DNA from: Gallionella sp.
Lineage (GTDB): Bacteria > Pseudomonadota > Gammaproteobacteria > Burkholderiales > Gallionellaceae
Direction: 5' to 3'
DNA length: 64,000 nucleotides
Assembly: GCA_023259035.1 (NCBI GenBank)
Contig: JAHFRA010000005.1
Span: forward strand, 1-64,000
Shown here: in pieces, positions 53,742-63,752 of the stretch
Layout of the letters: the number at the start of each line of letters is the position of its first letter
How positions within the stretch are numbered: the stretch's first letter is position 1
Notes under the pieces: model-generated
Database searches by the model: none
The model's input: the letters and a program-made list of their open reading frames with translations, nothing else
Told to the model about the DNA's origin: nothing
Translations under genes and position numbers: made by a program

Positions 53742-56700
53742 TTATGAAGTCTTGGCAGATGCCGACACTGCGGCAAACCCGGCAATTTGTTGCAGCAGCG
53801 CCTCTTCCTGGTAGGGTTTGCCAAGGTAAGCGTTTACACCCAGTTGTAATGCGTAGTCGCGGTGCTTGTCCGCAGTGCGCGAGGTGATCATGATGATAGG
53901 CAGACTCTGCGTTTTGGCATCGCGGCGCAGCTGTTTGGTCAATTCGAAACCGTCCATACGCGGCATTTCGACATCCAGCAACATCACGGATGGATGGATC
54001 TCGCCGAGTTGTTCCAGTGCATCCACGCCATCCTTGGCGGTAACGACCTGATATCCGGCGCGCGTCAGCAGGCGAGTGGTGATCTTGCGCACGGTCAGCG
54101 AATCGTCCACCACCATGATCAGCGGTTGAGTGTGCAGCACTTCCGGCACAGCTTTGTCGACCTTGCGCACTGCCGTACCGATGCGCTGCGCCAGTTGTGC
54201 CGGGTTCAGAATCAACACCACCGCACCATTGCCCAGCACAGTCGCACCGGCAATCCCCGGCAGCCGCGACAGTTGCGGGCCGATATTTTTCACAACTGCC
54301 TCATGGTTGCCTTGCAGATCATCGACATGCAAGGCGATCCGCTGTTCGCCGCTACGCAACATCAATACCGGATTGTGCGGCATACTTTCCGGTATCCGAT
54401 CGGCATCCCCCAGCAAGTGCGGCAAGTAATAGAACGAATAGATTTTGCCTTGCCACTCGATTTGGCGATCGCGATAAAGCTGCGCCAGATCTGCCGATTT
54501 CATCTGGCGCACCTGCTCTACCATGGTGGAAGGAATCGCGTAGGTCGAATCACCGGAGCGCATCATCAGCACCTGTGTAACGGCCAGCGTGAGCGGCAGA
54601 TGGATGAGGAAACTTGTACCCAGCCCTTTTTTAGAACTCACGTCAATGCGTCCGCCCAGTCCGGCAATTTCACTGCGCACCACATCCATGCCGATACCGC
54701 GCCCCGCCACTTCCGTCACTTCGGCAGCAGTCGAAACGCCCGAAATAAATATCAGTTGCGCCAACTGATCTTCGCTTGCCACTTCGCCCGGTTGCAGCAA
54801 TCCCCTGACTTCGGCTTTTTCACGCAATGCGGCAAAATTCAGGCCTGCTCCGTCATCGCTGAGCTCGAATACCACTTCATTGTTTTCATGCCGCAAATTG
54901 AGGCGAATTTCACCGATCGGGGATTTGCCAAGCTGCGCGCGGACGCTGGCGTCCTCCATGCCGTGCGCAATGCTATTGCGCAACAAGTGCTCGAATGGCG
55001 CAGCCATCTTTTCCAACACGCTGCGATCCAACTCCACACCGGTGCCGATCAACTCGAGATTGGCGCGTTTGTTTAGCTCTTTGCCGGTTTGCCGCACAAT
55101 GCGATACAGCCGTTCGCTGATGCTGGCGAATGGCACCATGCGCACGTTCATCAGGCTTTGCTGCAACTCGCGGTTGAGCCGCGCCTGCACCGACATCGCC
55201 GCGCTCGTCTCGTCAATATTTTTCAGCAATGCCTGCTGCACGGTCTGCACGTCATGCACACTTTCGTTCATGAAGCGCGTCAACTCCTGCAACCGGGTAA
55301 ACCGGTCGAACTCGAGCGGATCAAACTGTTCCGAACTATCCCTGGCCAGCGAAACACGCGCCTGCATCTGGCTTTCCGCGTGAATTTCCACTTCACGCAA
55401 TTGCTTGCGCAAACGCGCCACGCTGCCGGTCAGCTCAAGCAGGCCTTCCTTGAAAGCGCGCAATTCGGTTTCCATGCGCGAACGCGCGACACTGATTTCA
55501 CCGGCTTCGTTCACCAACCGGTCCACCACGTCGGAACGCACGCGCAACATATTGCCGGACAAAATGCGCTCCGCCCGGCGCTCGATACCTGCCGATTGGT
55601 CGCTCGCGCGCAGCAGCAGATCGGATGGCTGCTCCTCCTTGATCTTGCCACTGCGCAAGTCTTCCAGCTTGCCGCCGATGCTGTCGAAATCGCTGTCCAG
55701 CGCATCCCAAAACGCCGCCTGCTGATCCGTTTTTGCGGTAGCCAATATGCGCTCTTCCATGCCATGCGCCAACTCGCCGATACGCATTGCGCCAGCCATA
55801 CGCGCGCTGCCTTTCAGCGTGTGCAACAGGCGTTTGAGCAGCTGCAATTGCTGATCGTCATGCGGCGGCTCGCGCCACGCGCGCAATCCGGCACCGATCT
55901 TCGGGCACAGATCGTCGGCCTCTTCCAGGAAGATTGGCAGCAATTGCTCGTCTACGTCATCGCGAACCTGCCGCTTGTCCGCTTTAGCCAGAATTGCAGC
56001 CTGCTCAACTGCAACCGGCCCAACAGCAGTTGCAACGGGTTTGCTTTGCTCACCCGGCAGATCTTTGTCAGCGAGCAATTGCTTGGCCAGTTCGCTCTGC
56101 TGCGCGGGGGGTTGCATGGTGCAAATACTTTGCACCATGCTTTCCAGTGCATCCATGGTGTGCTGCAACAAATCGGACTGTGCGCCACTCAAGTTAAAGG
56201 GTTTACCCATGCGCACCTGCAGCCAACCCTCCAGTGCGTGAGCCAATTCGACAACCGACGTAAAACCCAAAGTCCGATTCACCCCGGCCAGCGTATGTGC
56301 GGCCCTCATGAAATCATACTGTGCCACGTTCGGTTGCGATTCCCTGAACGTGGCAAAGCATCTCTGCAATACAGTTGCTTGCTGCCGTGCTTCCTCGCTG
56401 GCGATCCTGAATAATGCCGGCGCGATCGATATGTCACCAATGACCACTTGCGCTTCGGCAAGCTCGACAGCAGGCTGCCCGGTAGCGGGTTGAACAAGCT
56501 GGGGGGGCTGTTCAGCAACGGGCACGGGTTCGGTTGGCTTAATATCTGGCGCAACACGCTGTTCGACGATTGGTGCAACGGGCTGTTCGGCGGCTTCCGG
56601 AACGATGCCGCTCTCGATTTGTTGTGCGGCCGCAATCAGGTCACCCGCCTCGATGCTCACTTCGCCATGATTATTGAGCGCATCCACCCAACCGGCAAAT

Positions 56701-58766
56701 TTTTGTGCCGCCCCGGTGATAAAATTCAGCAGACTCCGGGCGCCCCGCCGGTTATCCAGCAACCACTTGTTCAGCGCGCGCTCGACGCACCATGCAACCT
56801 CCCCCAAATCGGTTAAGCCGACCATGCGTCCGCTGCCCTTCAGCGTGTGGAACCCGCGCCTTATATTCACCAATGGATCGCGGCTGTCGGGATGTAATCG
56901 GCAAAGTTCCAGATTGTCGCGCATGCTGCGTAACACTTCCTGAGCTTCTTCCAGAAACACCTCCAGCATTTCCTGGTCTTCGCCCAACGGACGCTGCGCT
57001 TCAGTGGGAATCCGGGGTTTCTCGGCTGTGACAATGGCCACCGGCGTGGTTGCTTGATGCAGGCTGTCCATCTCGGCCAATGCCGCCTGCAATACCGAAG
57101 TATCTCCCGCCTGCCCAAGCGACAAATCTTGCAGAAACTTTTCCAGTGCGCCCAGCGCATCGGATAGCGCCTGACTTTCCTGTGAATTGGGAATCTCGTC
57201 CCCCTGCGCGAAACGGCTGACATTATCTTGAATGGATACCAACAACTGCTCTGCCTGATCCAGAAACGAAATGCACAAACCGCCTTGTATCTGGCTCAGC
57301 AACCGGATCAATCCGTTCAACTCGTCGCGCTTGGCCGCATCGCTGAAGAAGGCATTCAGCCCTTGCTCGACACGCTGAAGATTCGCCAGCATTTCGTTGG
57401 ACAGAGTGACCATCACGTCATCCCGTTCCATCCGGCAATGCAATTCGACCAGCTTTGCCAGCCGGCGCGTATCTTCCGGTTGCTGGTGCACGATGGCCTG
57501 CATGCGATCAAACAAAATGCGCGCCTGCCCCTGGAATCCGCTGTCTAAAGCGCCGTAATGTTCGATACCTCTTTCCAGCAGCAGCAGCGCCATCGCCATA
57601 TCCATGCCGATGAGTCGCGCATGCTCCGGCCCGCTGGCGTACGGCGACAATACTTTAATTTTTTTGGTCAGATACTGCAGGGTGTTGCGGTCCAGCTTTT
57701 CGCTCTGCAGCGCAAGCAGTTCCGCGTATTCAATGAACTTGTCGGATGCCGCCCTGTCGCCATGCGCGCAACGCTCCCAGCTTTCTTCAGCAATCTGCAA
57801 CTGGTCACGCATGAGAGCCAAACGCTGCGCCACATCACCGGGCGGCAATGCCGACAGTTCGGGCAGATAATAATCAAGCATATAAACCTGCTTGATCGCT
57901 TCCACCAAATCGCTCACGGTGTGGCTGCGCCCGATCAGGTAGAGCATCTCATTTACAACCAGCTGCACATCGCCGGCATTGCCGTCTGCAACGGCGCGCA
58001 TCTGCTGGTCTATGCGGCCCAGCAATTTGCGCGCATTCAATTCCGGGGGAAGCCCGTCCAGTCTCAAACAATCAAGCAAACCGCCGGCTATCCACCAGAA
58101 CGCGCGTCCGCCATCCCGTGGCACGTGGCGCATCACCCCATCCAGGGCTTGTTGCATCAACTGGAGTGCGGCGGGAGTGTCGTTTTGCTGCATCCAGCGC
58201 AACAGCCCCTGTTGATACTGGCTACGCAATGTCTTGATGCGCCCTGTCGTATCACTACGCGCCGCATCACTACCCGCCGCGCCATCCTCCGCAGACGCAT
58301 CCAGAACCTCTTGCGGCAATTGCACGCCAAGATTGGGATAGAACAGATCCAGCTCAAATGCCATCTCCAGCCCGCGCAACTGCTGCAGCTCCTGATATTG
58401 CGGGAACAACCGTAGCGTGGCGTTATCCGCGCCATCGGCCAGCGCGTCGAGGTAGTGCGCGATGGCGGACAACACATGGCGCAACACATCGCGATGCATC
58501 GTGGAAACTTGTTGCGGATTTACCGTGAGCTCGCCCAGCACCGTATCAAGTTCAGTGCAGAACACGACCACACCGTCCAGGCGGATTCCCTTTAACGCCC
58601 CGAGCAGACGGTGCAGTTCGCCACGCGCTGCCTCCAGCGACTCCGCATTGCTGACAGGCTCATCAAGATACTGCCCCAACCGCGCGCTGATCTCGGCCAG
58701 CATGCCGTCCAGTTCCGCTTTCACTGCGGCAAGTGTGCCGGGATCGAATTGTGCGCTGTTGGTCAT
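53742..58766 (-). CDS. chpA: ChpA/PilL-type hybrid histidine kinase of the Pil-Chp system
   Basis: 1674 residues. Three recognisable Hpt sites (His640 in RRGFHTLKGSG, His824 in AAHTLAGVN, His982 in LLHTLKGSA) are followed by a CheA dimerisation/HATPase part (N-box HLLRNSIAHG at 1260-1269, GRGIGMDVV at about 1355-1363). A CheW domain (about 1390-1530) and a C-terminal receiver (Asp1554/1555, phosphoacceptor Asp1598 in LLDVEMP, Lys1650) complete it. This is the central kinase controlling twitching and surface sensing. Hpt2 has AGVN in place of KGSG, so it may be a weaker phosphoacceptor. Confidence 0.95.
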   Translation of the reverse strand: MTNSAQFDPGTLAAVKAELDGMLAEISARLGQYLDEPVSNAESLEAARGELHRLLGALKGIRLDGVVVFCTELDTVLGELTVNPQQVSTMHRDVLRHVLSAIAHYLDALADGADNATLRLFPQYQELQQLRGLEMAFELDLFYPNLGVQLPQEVLDASAEDGAAGSDAARSDTTGRIKTLRSQYQQGLLRWMQQNDTPAALQLMQQALDGVMRHVPRDGGRAFWWIAGGLLDCLRLDGLPPELNARKLLGRIDQQMRAVADGNAGDVQLVVNEMLYLIGRSHTVSDLVEAIKQVYMLDYYLPELSALPPGDVAQRLALMRDQLQIAEESWERCAHGDRAASDKFIEYAELLALQSEKLDRNTLQYLTKKIKVLSPYASGPEHARLIGMDMAMALLLLERGIEHYGALDSGFQGQARILFDRMQAIVHQQPEDTRRLAKLVELHCRMERDDVMVTLSNEMLANLQRVEQGLNAFFSDAAKRDELNGLIRLLSQIQGGLCISFLDQAEQLLVSIQDNVSRFAQGDEIPNSQESQALSDALGALEKFLQDLSLGQAGDTSVLQAALAEMDSLHQATTPVAIVTAEKPRIPTEAQRPLGEDQEMLEVFLEEAQEVLRSMRDNLELCRLHPDSRDPLVNIRRGFHTLKGSGRMVGLTDLGEVAWCVERALNKWLLDNRRGARSLLNFITGAAQKFAGWVDALNNHGEVSIEAGDLIAAAQQIESGIVPEAAEQPVAPIVEQRVAPDIKPTEPVPVAEQPPQLVQPATGQPAVELAEAQVVIGDISIAPALFRIASEEARQQATVLQRCFATFRESQPNVAQYDFMRAAHTLAGVNRTLGFTSVVELAHALEGWLQVRMGKPFNLSGAQSDLLQHTMDALESMVQSICTMQPPAQQSELAKQLLADKDLPGEQSKPVATAVGPVAVEQAAILAKADKRQVRDDVDEQLLPIFLEEADDLCPKIGAGLRAWREPPHDDQQLQLLKRLLHTLKGSARMAGAMRIGELAHGMEERILATAKTDQQAAFWDALDSDFDSIGGKLEDLRSGKIKEEQPSDLLLRASDQSAGIERRAERILSGNMLRVRSDVVDRLVNEAGEISVARSRMETELRAFKEGLLELTGSVARLRKQLREVEIHAESQMQARVSLARDSSEQFDPLEFDRFTRLQELTRFMNESVHDVQTVQQALLKNIDETSAAMSVQARLNRELQQSLMNVRMVPFASISERLYRIVRQTGKELNKRANLELIGTGVELDRSVLEKMAAPFEHLLRNSIAHGMEDASVRAQLGKSPIGEIRLNLRHENNEVVFELSDDGAGLNFAALREKAEVRGLLQPGEVASEDQLAQLIFISGVSTAAEVTEVAGRGIGMDVVRSEIAGLGGRIDVSSKKGLGTSFLIHLPLTLAVTQVLMMRSGDSTYAIPSTMVEQVRQMKSADLAQLYRDRQIEWQGKIYSFYYLPHLLGDADRIPESMPHNPVLMLRSGEQRIALHVDDLQGNHEAVVKNIGPQLSRLPGIAGATVLGNGAVVLILNPAQLAQRIGTAVRKVDKAVPEVLHTQPLIMVVDDSLTVRKITTRLLTRAGYQVVTAKDGVDALEQLGEIHPSVMLLDVEMPRMDGFELTKQLRRDAKTQSLPIIMITSRTADKHRDYALQLGVNAYLGKPYQEEALLQQIAGFAAVSASAKTS

Positions 58767-58786
58767 ATCTGCGGTCTGATTTTGAG

Positions 58787-60820
58787 TTACAACTTGAAGC
58801 CCGCTACCGAACCTCTCAGGTCTTTGGCCAGGCTGGCAAGCTGCGCGACCGAATTGGCTGTCAATCGGGTGCCATCGGAAGTCTGCTGGGCAATTTGCAG
58901 GATGTTTTTCATGGTTTTCGCCACCTCGCCGGCCATGTCGGTCTGCACCTGGGTGGACACCGAAATGCTGTTAATCAGCGTCGCCAACTCGTTCGATACT
59001 TGCTCAATTTCACGCAGCGACTGACCGGCCATGTCGGAAAGTTTTGCGCCTTCCACCACCCCAACAGTGCTCCTTTCCATTGCCGCGACCGCATCGTGAG
59101 TGTCGCTCTGGATGGTCTTCACCAGCGCCCCGATCTGTTTGGTCGCTTCGGTAGAACGTTCCGCGAGGCGTTGCACTTCTTCTGCCACCACCGAAAAGCC
59201 CCGCCCCGCTTCGCCGGCAGAAGCCGCCTGAATCGCGGCATTCAGCGCCAGCACGTTGGTTTGCTCGGTAATGTCGGAAATCAGATCCACGATCTCACCG
59301 ATCTCCTGCGAGCTTTCGCCAAGGCGTTTAATACGCTTGGAGGTTTCCTGAATCTGTTCGCGAATGCCGTCCATACCGGCAATGGTATTGCGCACTGCCT
59401 GCCCGCCCTGTTGGGTTGCGGCCAAAGTGCGCCGCCCGACTTCGGTCGCCTTGTTGGCGCTGGTATCCACTTCCCGAATCGAATTGGCCATCAACTGCAC
59501 CGCCTCTCCGGCTTCATGGATTTCCTCTGCCTGCTTCTGGGTCGCCTCCTGCAGTCCCTTGGATATCTGCTCGGCCTGCCCCGTCGCGCGCCCCATCTGG
59601 TCCGCCGCAACCGTAATCCGCGCAACCAGCTTGCGCAATTCTTCGGTGGTGTAGTTCACCGAGTCGGCAATCGCCCCGGTAATATCTTCCGACACTGTAG
59701 CGCGCACTGTCAGGTTGCCTTCCGCCAACTCGCTCAGCTCGTTCATCAGGCGCAGAATCGCGTCCTGATTGCGCCGATTCGAATTTTCCGCTTCCTCGGC
59801 ACGTTGCCGCGAATCGCTCAGGTAAACTTTTGCCAGTACCAGCAGTTGCAACAGCACCAGCATTCCGGCTAACACCGCGACCGGGCCGGAAATACGCGCT
59901 GTCCAGCCTGATTGATACGCATCTATCAAGCGCTGACTTTTCGCCAGCACCAGATCAATATTCATCGAAATCGATTTGGCTGATCCTTTCGCCTTCGCCA
60001 GCCCGCGGGATTGCGAGTCCAGAATCCTGATGTTGTTGCGATACGGCTCAAACAACTCCGCCAGCCGTTTCACCGTCGGATCTGCCGCCGGCAGCGCTGC
60101 CAGACTTTCTTCGGCGGCAGTCGTATCGGTGCTCAGGGCGGCCAATTGTTCAAATGAAACATCGGATGCCAATGCTCTCGCAGCATCCTTGGCAATCCGC
60201 TCCACAAACAAGGCAAAATGGATCGCATGTTCTTTTTGCACTCCGCTTGACGAGTCGGTCAGCCGTTGGGTCAGGCTGCGAAACTCAACACTTGTGGTTT
60301 CAAACCCCGTTACGGTAGTACCCAATGTCACCAGACCAAGGCGGCCCTCCTCCAACGCTTGCACATCCGACAAAGTTTTATTCGCACTGGCCATCAACTC
60401 ATTTAACACTTCACGCGCGGCATCGCCGGTAGCCGGCAAACTGCTGTCTCCTTCATCCAGCAAACGTAAAATTCCGGCAAAATTTTCCTTGCTCTGAACC
60501 AGCGCCTGAAATGCTGCAGCATCTCCCATCGCGCTGCGTTGGGCATCCTTGGCCAGGCGTTGGGACAAAATCAGCAATTTGCCGGACTGCGTCAAATAGC
60601 GCGCGGTATAAGCTGCCTCGCGGTTATTGACGTAAGCGGCGGCGGCGGCAATCACGAAGAACACCACCATCGAAACGCTCAGGAACCTGATATTCTGATT
60701 GACCGAAAGGTGTCCCAATTTTGGCAGTGCAGGACGCGCCGCGTTCTTGCTTTTCAAGTTCGTCTCGGGCGCTTTGTTCCCGGGTAATTGAAATTTTGGT
60801 AATGTAAATTTGAACGCCAT
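58787..60820 (-). CDS. pilJ: PilJ-type methyl-accepting chemoreceptor
   Basis: 677 residues from ATG 60820. One span lies near residues 46-63 ([21 protein letters not shown]). The periplasmic part has two PilJ-type helical modules, a second span is near 310-330, and a cytoplasmic signalling tip ([25 protein letters not shown]) follows. It senses a surface or pilus signal and feeds ChpA through PilI. Confidence 0.94.
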   Translation of the reverse strand: MAFKFTLPKFQLPGNKAPETNLKSKNAARPALPKLGHLSVNQNIRFLSVSMVVFFVIAAAAAYVNNREAAYTARYLTQSGKLLILSQRLAKDAQRSAMGDAAAFQALVQSKENFAGILRLLDEGDSSLPATGDAAREVLNELMASANKTLSDVQALEEGRLGLVTLGTTVTGFETTSVEFRSLTQRLTDSSSGVQKEHAIHFALFVERIAKDAARALASDVSFEQLAALSTDTTAAEESLAALPAADPTVKRLAELFEPYRNNIRILDSQSRGLAKAKGSAKSISMNIDLVLAKSQRLIDAYQSGWTARISGPVAVLAGMLVLLQLLVLAKVYLSDSRQRAEEAENSNRRNQDAILRLMNELSELAEGNLTVRATVSEDITGAIADSVNYTTEELRKLVARITVAADQMGRATGQAEQISKGLQEATQKQAEEIHEAGEAVQLMANSIREVDTSANKATEVGRRTLAATQQGGQAVRNTIAGMDGIREQIQETSKRIKRLGESSQEIGEIVDLISDITEQTNVLALNAAIQAASAGEAGRGFSVVAEEVQRLAERSTEATKQIGALVKTIQSDTHDAVAAMERSTVGVVEGAKLSDMAGQSLREIEQVSNELATLINSISVSTQVQTDMAGEVAKTMKNILQIAQQTSDGTRLTANSVAQLASLAKDLRGSVAGFKL

Positions 60821-60899
60821 ATTCTTTATCCTTGTTCGCGCAGGAACCACTAAAAACATCTCTACAACAAACCCTCAAAGATTTTGCTCCAAGGATTTC

Positions 60900-61433
60900 C
60901 TAAGCGCCTATTTGCAGAAAATCCGGTTGCACAAGCAAGCCAACGACATCCAGCTTGCCCCAGATGCCTCCTAGTGCATCATGATATTGGGTTTGTCCCT
61001 GAACCTCGCTCCGCTCCCATGCCTGCGCGTTGCGCAACCCCAGCACACGATCTACCAGCAACGCCGCATTGAAAGCGTGCCTTTCGGCGACCAGCAGCAC
61101 ACGGCTGGCAGCAGTTCGCGATGCCCGTCCTGAGCCTCCTGAGGTAGCGAAGGGCGAAGCGGCCTTGCCTTGTTGCTGATAGGCGGCCATGTCTACCACG
61201 CCGTACAAATTGCCGCGCACGTTTGCCATGCCGAGAAACCATTGCTTGGTTAGTGGAACCGTGGTCAACTGCGGCAGCGGTAACACTTCGCTGATATCGG
61301 ACATATCAATCAGCCAATTTTGCCCCGCTATCTGCACGCCCAGCGTCGATATCTGGTCGTCGGCGCGATCTTTGGCCTGCAGGCGGTCGATGACGCCTTG
61401 CTGGAACTCGCGCAAATTAATTCGTTTGGACAT
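60900..61433 (-). CDS. pilI: PilI-type CheW adaptor with repeat-encoded loop
   Basis: 177 residues. The CheW fold is recognisable (WLIDMSDISEVLPLPQLTTVPLTKQWFLGMANVRGNLYGVVDMAAY). Between the Gln-rich turn and LLVAERHAF lies an extra loop, KAASPFATSGGSGRASRTAA, encoded by a repeat (GTCCTGAGCC...CGAAGGGC at 61127-61155) also present in the pilV second-copy leader. It couples PilJ to ChpA. Confidence 0.92.
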   Translation of the reverse strand: MSKRINLREFQQGVIDRLQAKDRADDQISTLGVQIAGQNWLIDMSDISEVLPLPQLTTVPLTKQWFLGMANVRGNLYGVVDMAAYQQQGKAASPFATSGGSGRASRTAASRVLLVAERHAFNAALLVDRVLGLRNAQAWERSEVQGQTQYHDALGGIWGKLDVVGLLVQPDFLQIGA

Positions 61434-61449
61434 GTTTGTTATGTTTGCG

Positions 61450-61815
61450 TTAACCCTGTGCCGCGATTTTGCTCAGCAATTCCGCCGCGTCGATAGGCTT
61501 GACCACAAAATCCTTTGCGCCTTGACGCAGCCCCCAAATCTTGTCGGTTTCCTGTCCCTTGGTAGTGCAGATTAGCACCGGAATATGCCGGGTGTCAGGA
61601 TCCCTGGCAATTGCGCGGGTTGCCTGGAAGCCGTTCAATCCGGGCATCACCACATCCATGATGACCAAGTCAGGCTTGTCGAGCTTGGTCTGTGCCACAC
61701 CCTTCTCCCCATCCTCGGCAAAACAAACTTCAAAACCATGCTTGGCCAATATCTCCCCCACAACGTGGCGCTCGGTCGCCGAATCGTCGACTACCAATAT
61801 CTTTCTAATCGCCAT
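61450..61815 (-). CDS. pilH: PilH-type single-domain response regulator
   Basis: 121 residues from ATG 61815. Receiver only: VVDDS, phosphoacceptor in LVIMDVVMPGLNG, Thr in CTTKG and Lys in VVKP. In Pil-Chp systems PilH acts as phosphate sink or retraction-side output. The start lies inside the end of pilG (11-base overlap). Confidence 0.94.
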   Translation of the reverse strand: MAIRKILVVDDSATERHVVGEILAKHGFEVCFAEDGEKGVAQTKLDKPDLVIMDVVMPGLNGFQATRAIARDPDTRHIPVLICTTKGQETDKIWGLRQGAKDFVVKPIDAAELLSKIAAQG

Positions 61816-62218
61816 CGTGTTGTTCCTTTTGCCGTTGCGCATGCATAGCAACCGAATCTACCAAACTCTGTTTGTTGAAAGGTTTTATCAGGTATTGATC
61901 CGACCCAACCAGCTTGGCGCGTGCGCGATCAAACAGCGTGTCCTTGCTGGTAAGCATGATTATCGGAGTGTTCTTGAAATGCTGGTGGTTTTTGATCAGC
62001 GCGCAAGTCTGATAACCATCCAGGCGCGGCATCATCACATCGACAAAGATGACATCGGGCTGGTACTCCACCACTTTGGCCAGTCCATCAAAGCCGTCTT
62101 CGGCCAGCACCACCTGGCATCCCGCCTGCGACAGAAATATTTCACCGCTGCGGCGGATGGTATTGCTGTCATCGATCAGCACTACTTTCTTTCCTGACAA
62201 TGGAAGACTTGCGCTCAA
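61805..62218 (-). CDS. pilG: PilG-type single-domain response regulator
   Basis: 137 residues from TTG 62218, with AGGGAG about 10 bases upstream. Receiver features are complete: VVLIDDSNTIRRSGE, DVIFVDVMMPRLDGY, MLTSKD and LIKPFNK. First gene of the pilG-H-I-J-chpA operon. PilG normally promotes pilus extension. No rubredoxin gene precedes it, unlike many betaproteobacteria. Confidence 0.93.
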   Translation of the reverse strand: MSASLPLSGKKVVLIDDSNTIRRSGEIFLSQAGCQVVLAEDGFDGLAKVVEYQPDVIFVDVMMPRLDGYQTCALIKNHQHFKNTPIIMLTSKDTLFDRARAKLVGSDQYLIKPFNKQSLVDSVAMHAQRQKEQHDGD

Positions 62219-62748
62219 CCTGCTCTCCCTTATTTGGTACTGCTATAGGCGCTCATGACGTTCCGGATTATTTGCTATGTGATGCTAACGCATCCGGCCG
62301 TCCATGTCATAGCTTTATTGTCGACCTCAAGGTCAAAAACGCCGACTTTAACCTTGCAGATTTAGCGGGTCAGAAAGACCCTCTTGCCGGGCCTTGCGCG
62401 TTTGGCGTGGTGCGGAATAGCGTGCTTTGGCCATCGGCACGCAGGCTAAGCTGACCCACCAGCTTCGGCAGGCGGCCGTTTAGTACCGCCACATGCATTT
62501 TAGCCTATGGTGCACAAGAGATTTTGCTGCTAGATTGCGGATTGTTTATTTGTAACTCCCCGTTATTTGAACGAGGGGTCATGCGGAACGATCAACGGCT
62601 GGCTCGCCTCCCAAGGGCAGATAAATATCCGGTTCGCGCCAGATGAAGTCGGGATGAAATGTGAATTTACAGAAATACTCTTCAGGCTTCAGGGTTGAAC
62701 ACGCTCGTTGTAATCTATCTACAGAGGTTATCAATCTGAAAATGCCCG
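62219..62748. other. 530-base intergenic region between divergent pilG and the unknown gene
   Basis: No gene is recognised. It must contain the pilG promoter and that of the 62776 gene. A purine-rich stretch and an imperfect CCCCGTT/AACGAGGGG dyad near 62560 are the only structure noted. Confidence 0.4.
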
Positions 62749-62775
62749 ATGCATAGCACGCCAGAGGGGAAAAAA

Positions 62776-63735
62776 ATGGGGTTGTTCGAGCAATTGTTTG
62801 ATCACGGTCAGGAGAAGGATGGATCCGAGTTGTTGTCAGCCATCGAGCGGGCCGTTTCCAAGGTCGAGCCTTTGCTCAAGCATATAGGAGGGTACCCCGG
62901 ACGTTACCGCAAACCTGTCGCTACCGCGTTGGAGTATTCGCGCAGCCTGGTGGCCAGTGTGCCAAGCCCGGTGGTGATCAACCGCGAATCCTATGCCAGG
63001 GATGCCTTTGTTCATGCCCTGTTCCCTTCCGTGGATTATATTACGGATGCGCTCAGCACCAGTCGTGCCTTGCAGGACTATTACCGCGAATTTCCGGAAT
63101 CCGATGAACTATACGCATTGATGGGTATGCGGCGCTTTGAAAAGACCATGCTGGGAATGGAATTGTCCGGAGAGATGGTGCAGCGCGACGTAGTTCAAAA
63201 AGTGGTCTATTTCACCAGCCATACCATTGAGAATCCCGCACCTACCGAGAAACAGGCAAGGGATCAGGCTACGTTGAGTTTTTTTGATAGCCTGGTGAAC
63301 AAGGTGAAAAAACGGGTAGAGGCCCGCAAGCAGAACAAGTATTTACAGTTGCAAGAAAAGGATTCACTAATGGCCCGTTTGCGCGTGGCTGATGCACAGG
63401 CAAGGCCTGCCTTGGAACAAGAGTTATCCGAAATGATTGCACGCATTCAATCAACCACCAGCTCGCTGGAATTGCGCAATTACGCGGAAGACTTCGAAGC
63501 CGTAATGCTGAATCCAGAGAAGCATCTCCGGTTGGTTCAGATACCCATGGTTCTGGATAACATGGGCATCAGGCGGGAGATTGGCGATTCAAATTCAGGT
63601 GAGGCGGTTGTATTCAACGAGCTGATCGATTTTGACCGCCGTAATTGGACCGTGACCATGGTATATTGCAACAATATGCAAAGCGAATCATTTGCTACAA
63701 GGCTGGAAAATGCCTACCGTCAGCTTGCGCTATAA
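62776..63735 (+). CDS. Unrecognised cytoplasmic protein
   Basis: 319 residues from ATG 62776, preceded by AGAGGGG. No signal peptide or membrane span. The N-terminal half is helical (LLSAIERAVSKVEPLLKHIGGYPGRYRKPVATALEYSRSL). A coiled-coil-like stretch runs from about 165 to 235 (KKRVEARKQNKYLQLQEKD...LEQELSEMIARIQSTTSSLELR), and a beta-rich C-terminus ends in TMVYCNNMQSESFATRLENAYRQLAL. I do not recognise the family. Codon use and a clean start suggest a real gene. Confidence 0.75.
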   Translation: MGLFEQLFDHGQEKDGSELLSAIERAVSKVEPLLKHIGGYPGRYRKPVATALEYSRSLVASVPSPVVINRESYARDAFVHALFPSVDYITDALSTSRALQDYYREFPESDELYALMGMRRFEKTMLGMELSGEMVQRDVVQKVVYFTSHTIENPAPTEKQARDQATLSFFDSLVNKVKKRVEARKQNKYLQLQEKDSLMARLRVADAQARPALEQELSEMIARIQSTTSSLELRNYAEDFEAVMLNPEKHLRLVQIPMVLDNMGIRREIGDSNSGEAVVFNELIDFDRRNWTVTMVYCNNMQSESFATRLENAYRQLAL

Positions 63736-63752
63736 AAGAGCAAGCCTCTTTT
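63734..63752 (+). terminator. Hairpin overlapping the stop of the unknown gene
   Basis: AAAAGAG-CAAGC-CTCTTTT, a perfect 7-bp stem ending in TTTT, starting in the last codon/stop (63733-63735). It may be a weak terminator. The remaining 250 bases to the window end hold no gene I can support. Confidence 0.5.

Noticed and set aside
53862-55076. Long plus-strand open frame opposite chpA
   Set aside because: Same reasoning: a shadow of a conserved gene with His/Gln-rich composition.
62219-62748. Rubredoxin gene, usual upstream neighbour of pilG
   Set aside because: No CxxC...CxxC-coding frame exists on either strand of this spacer.
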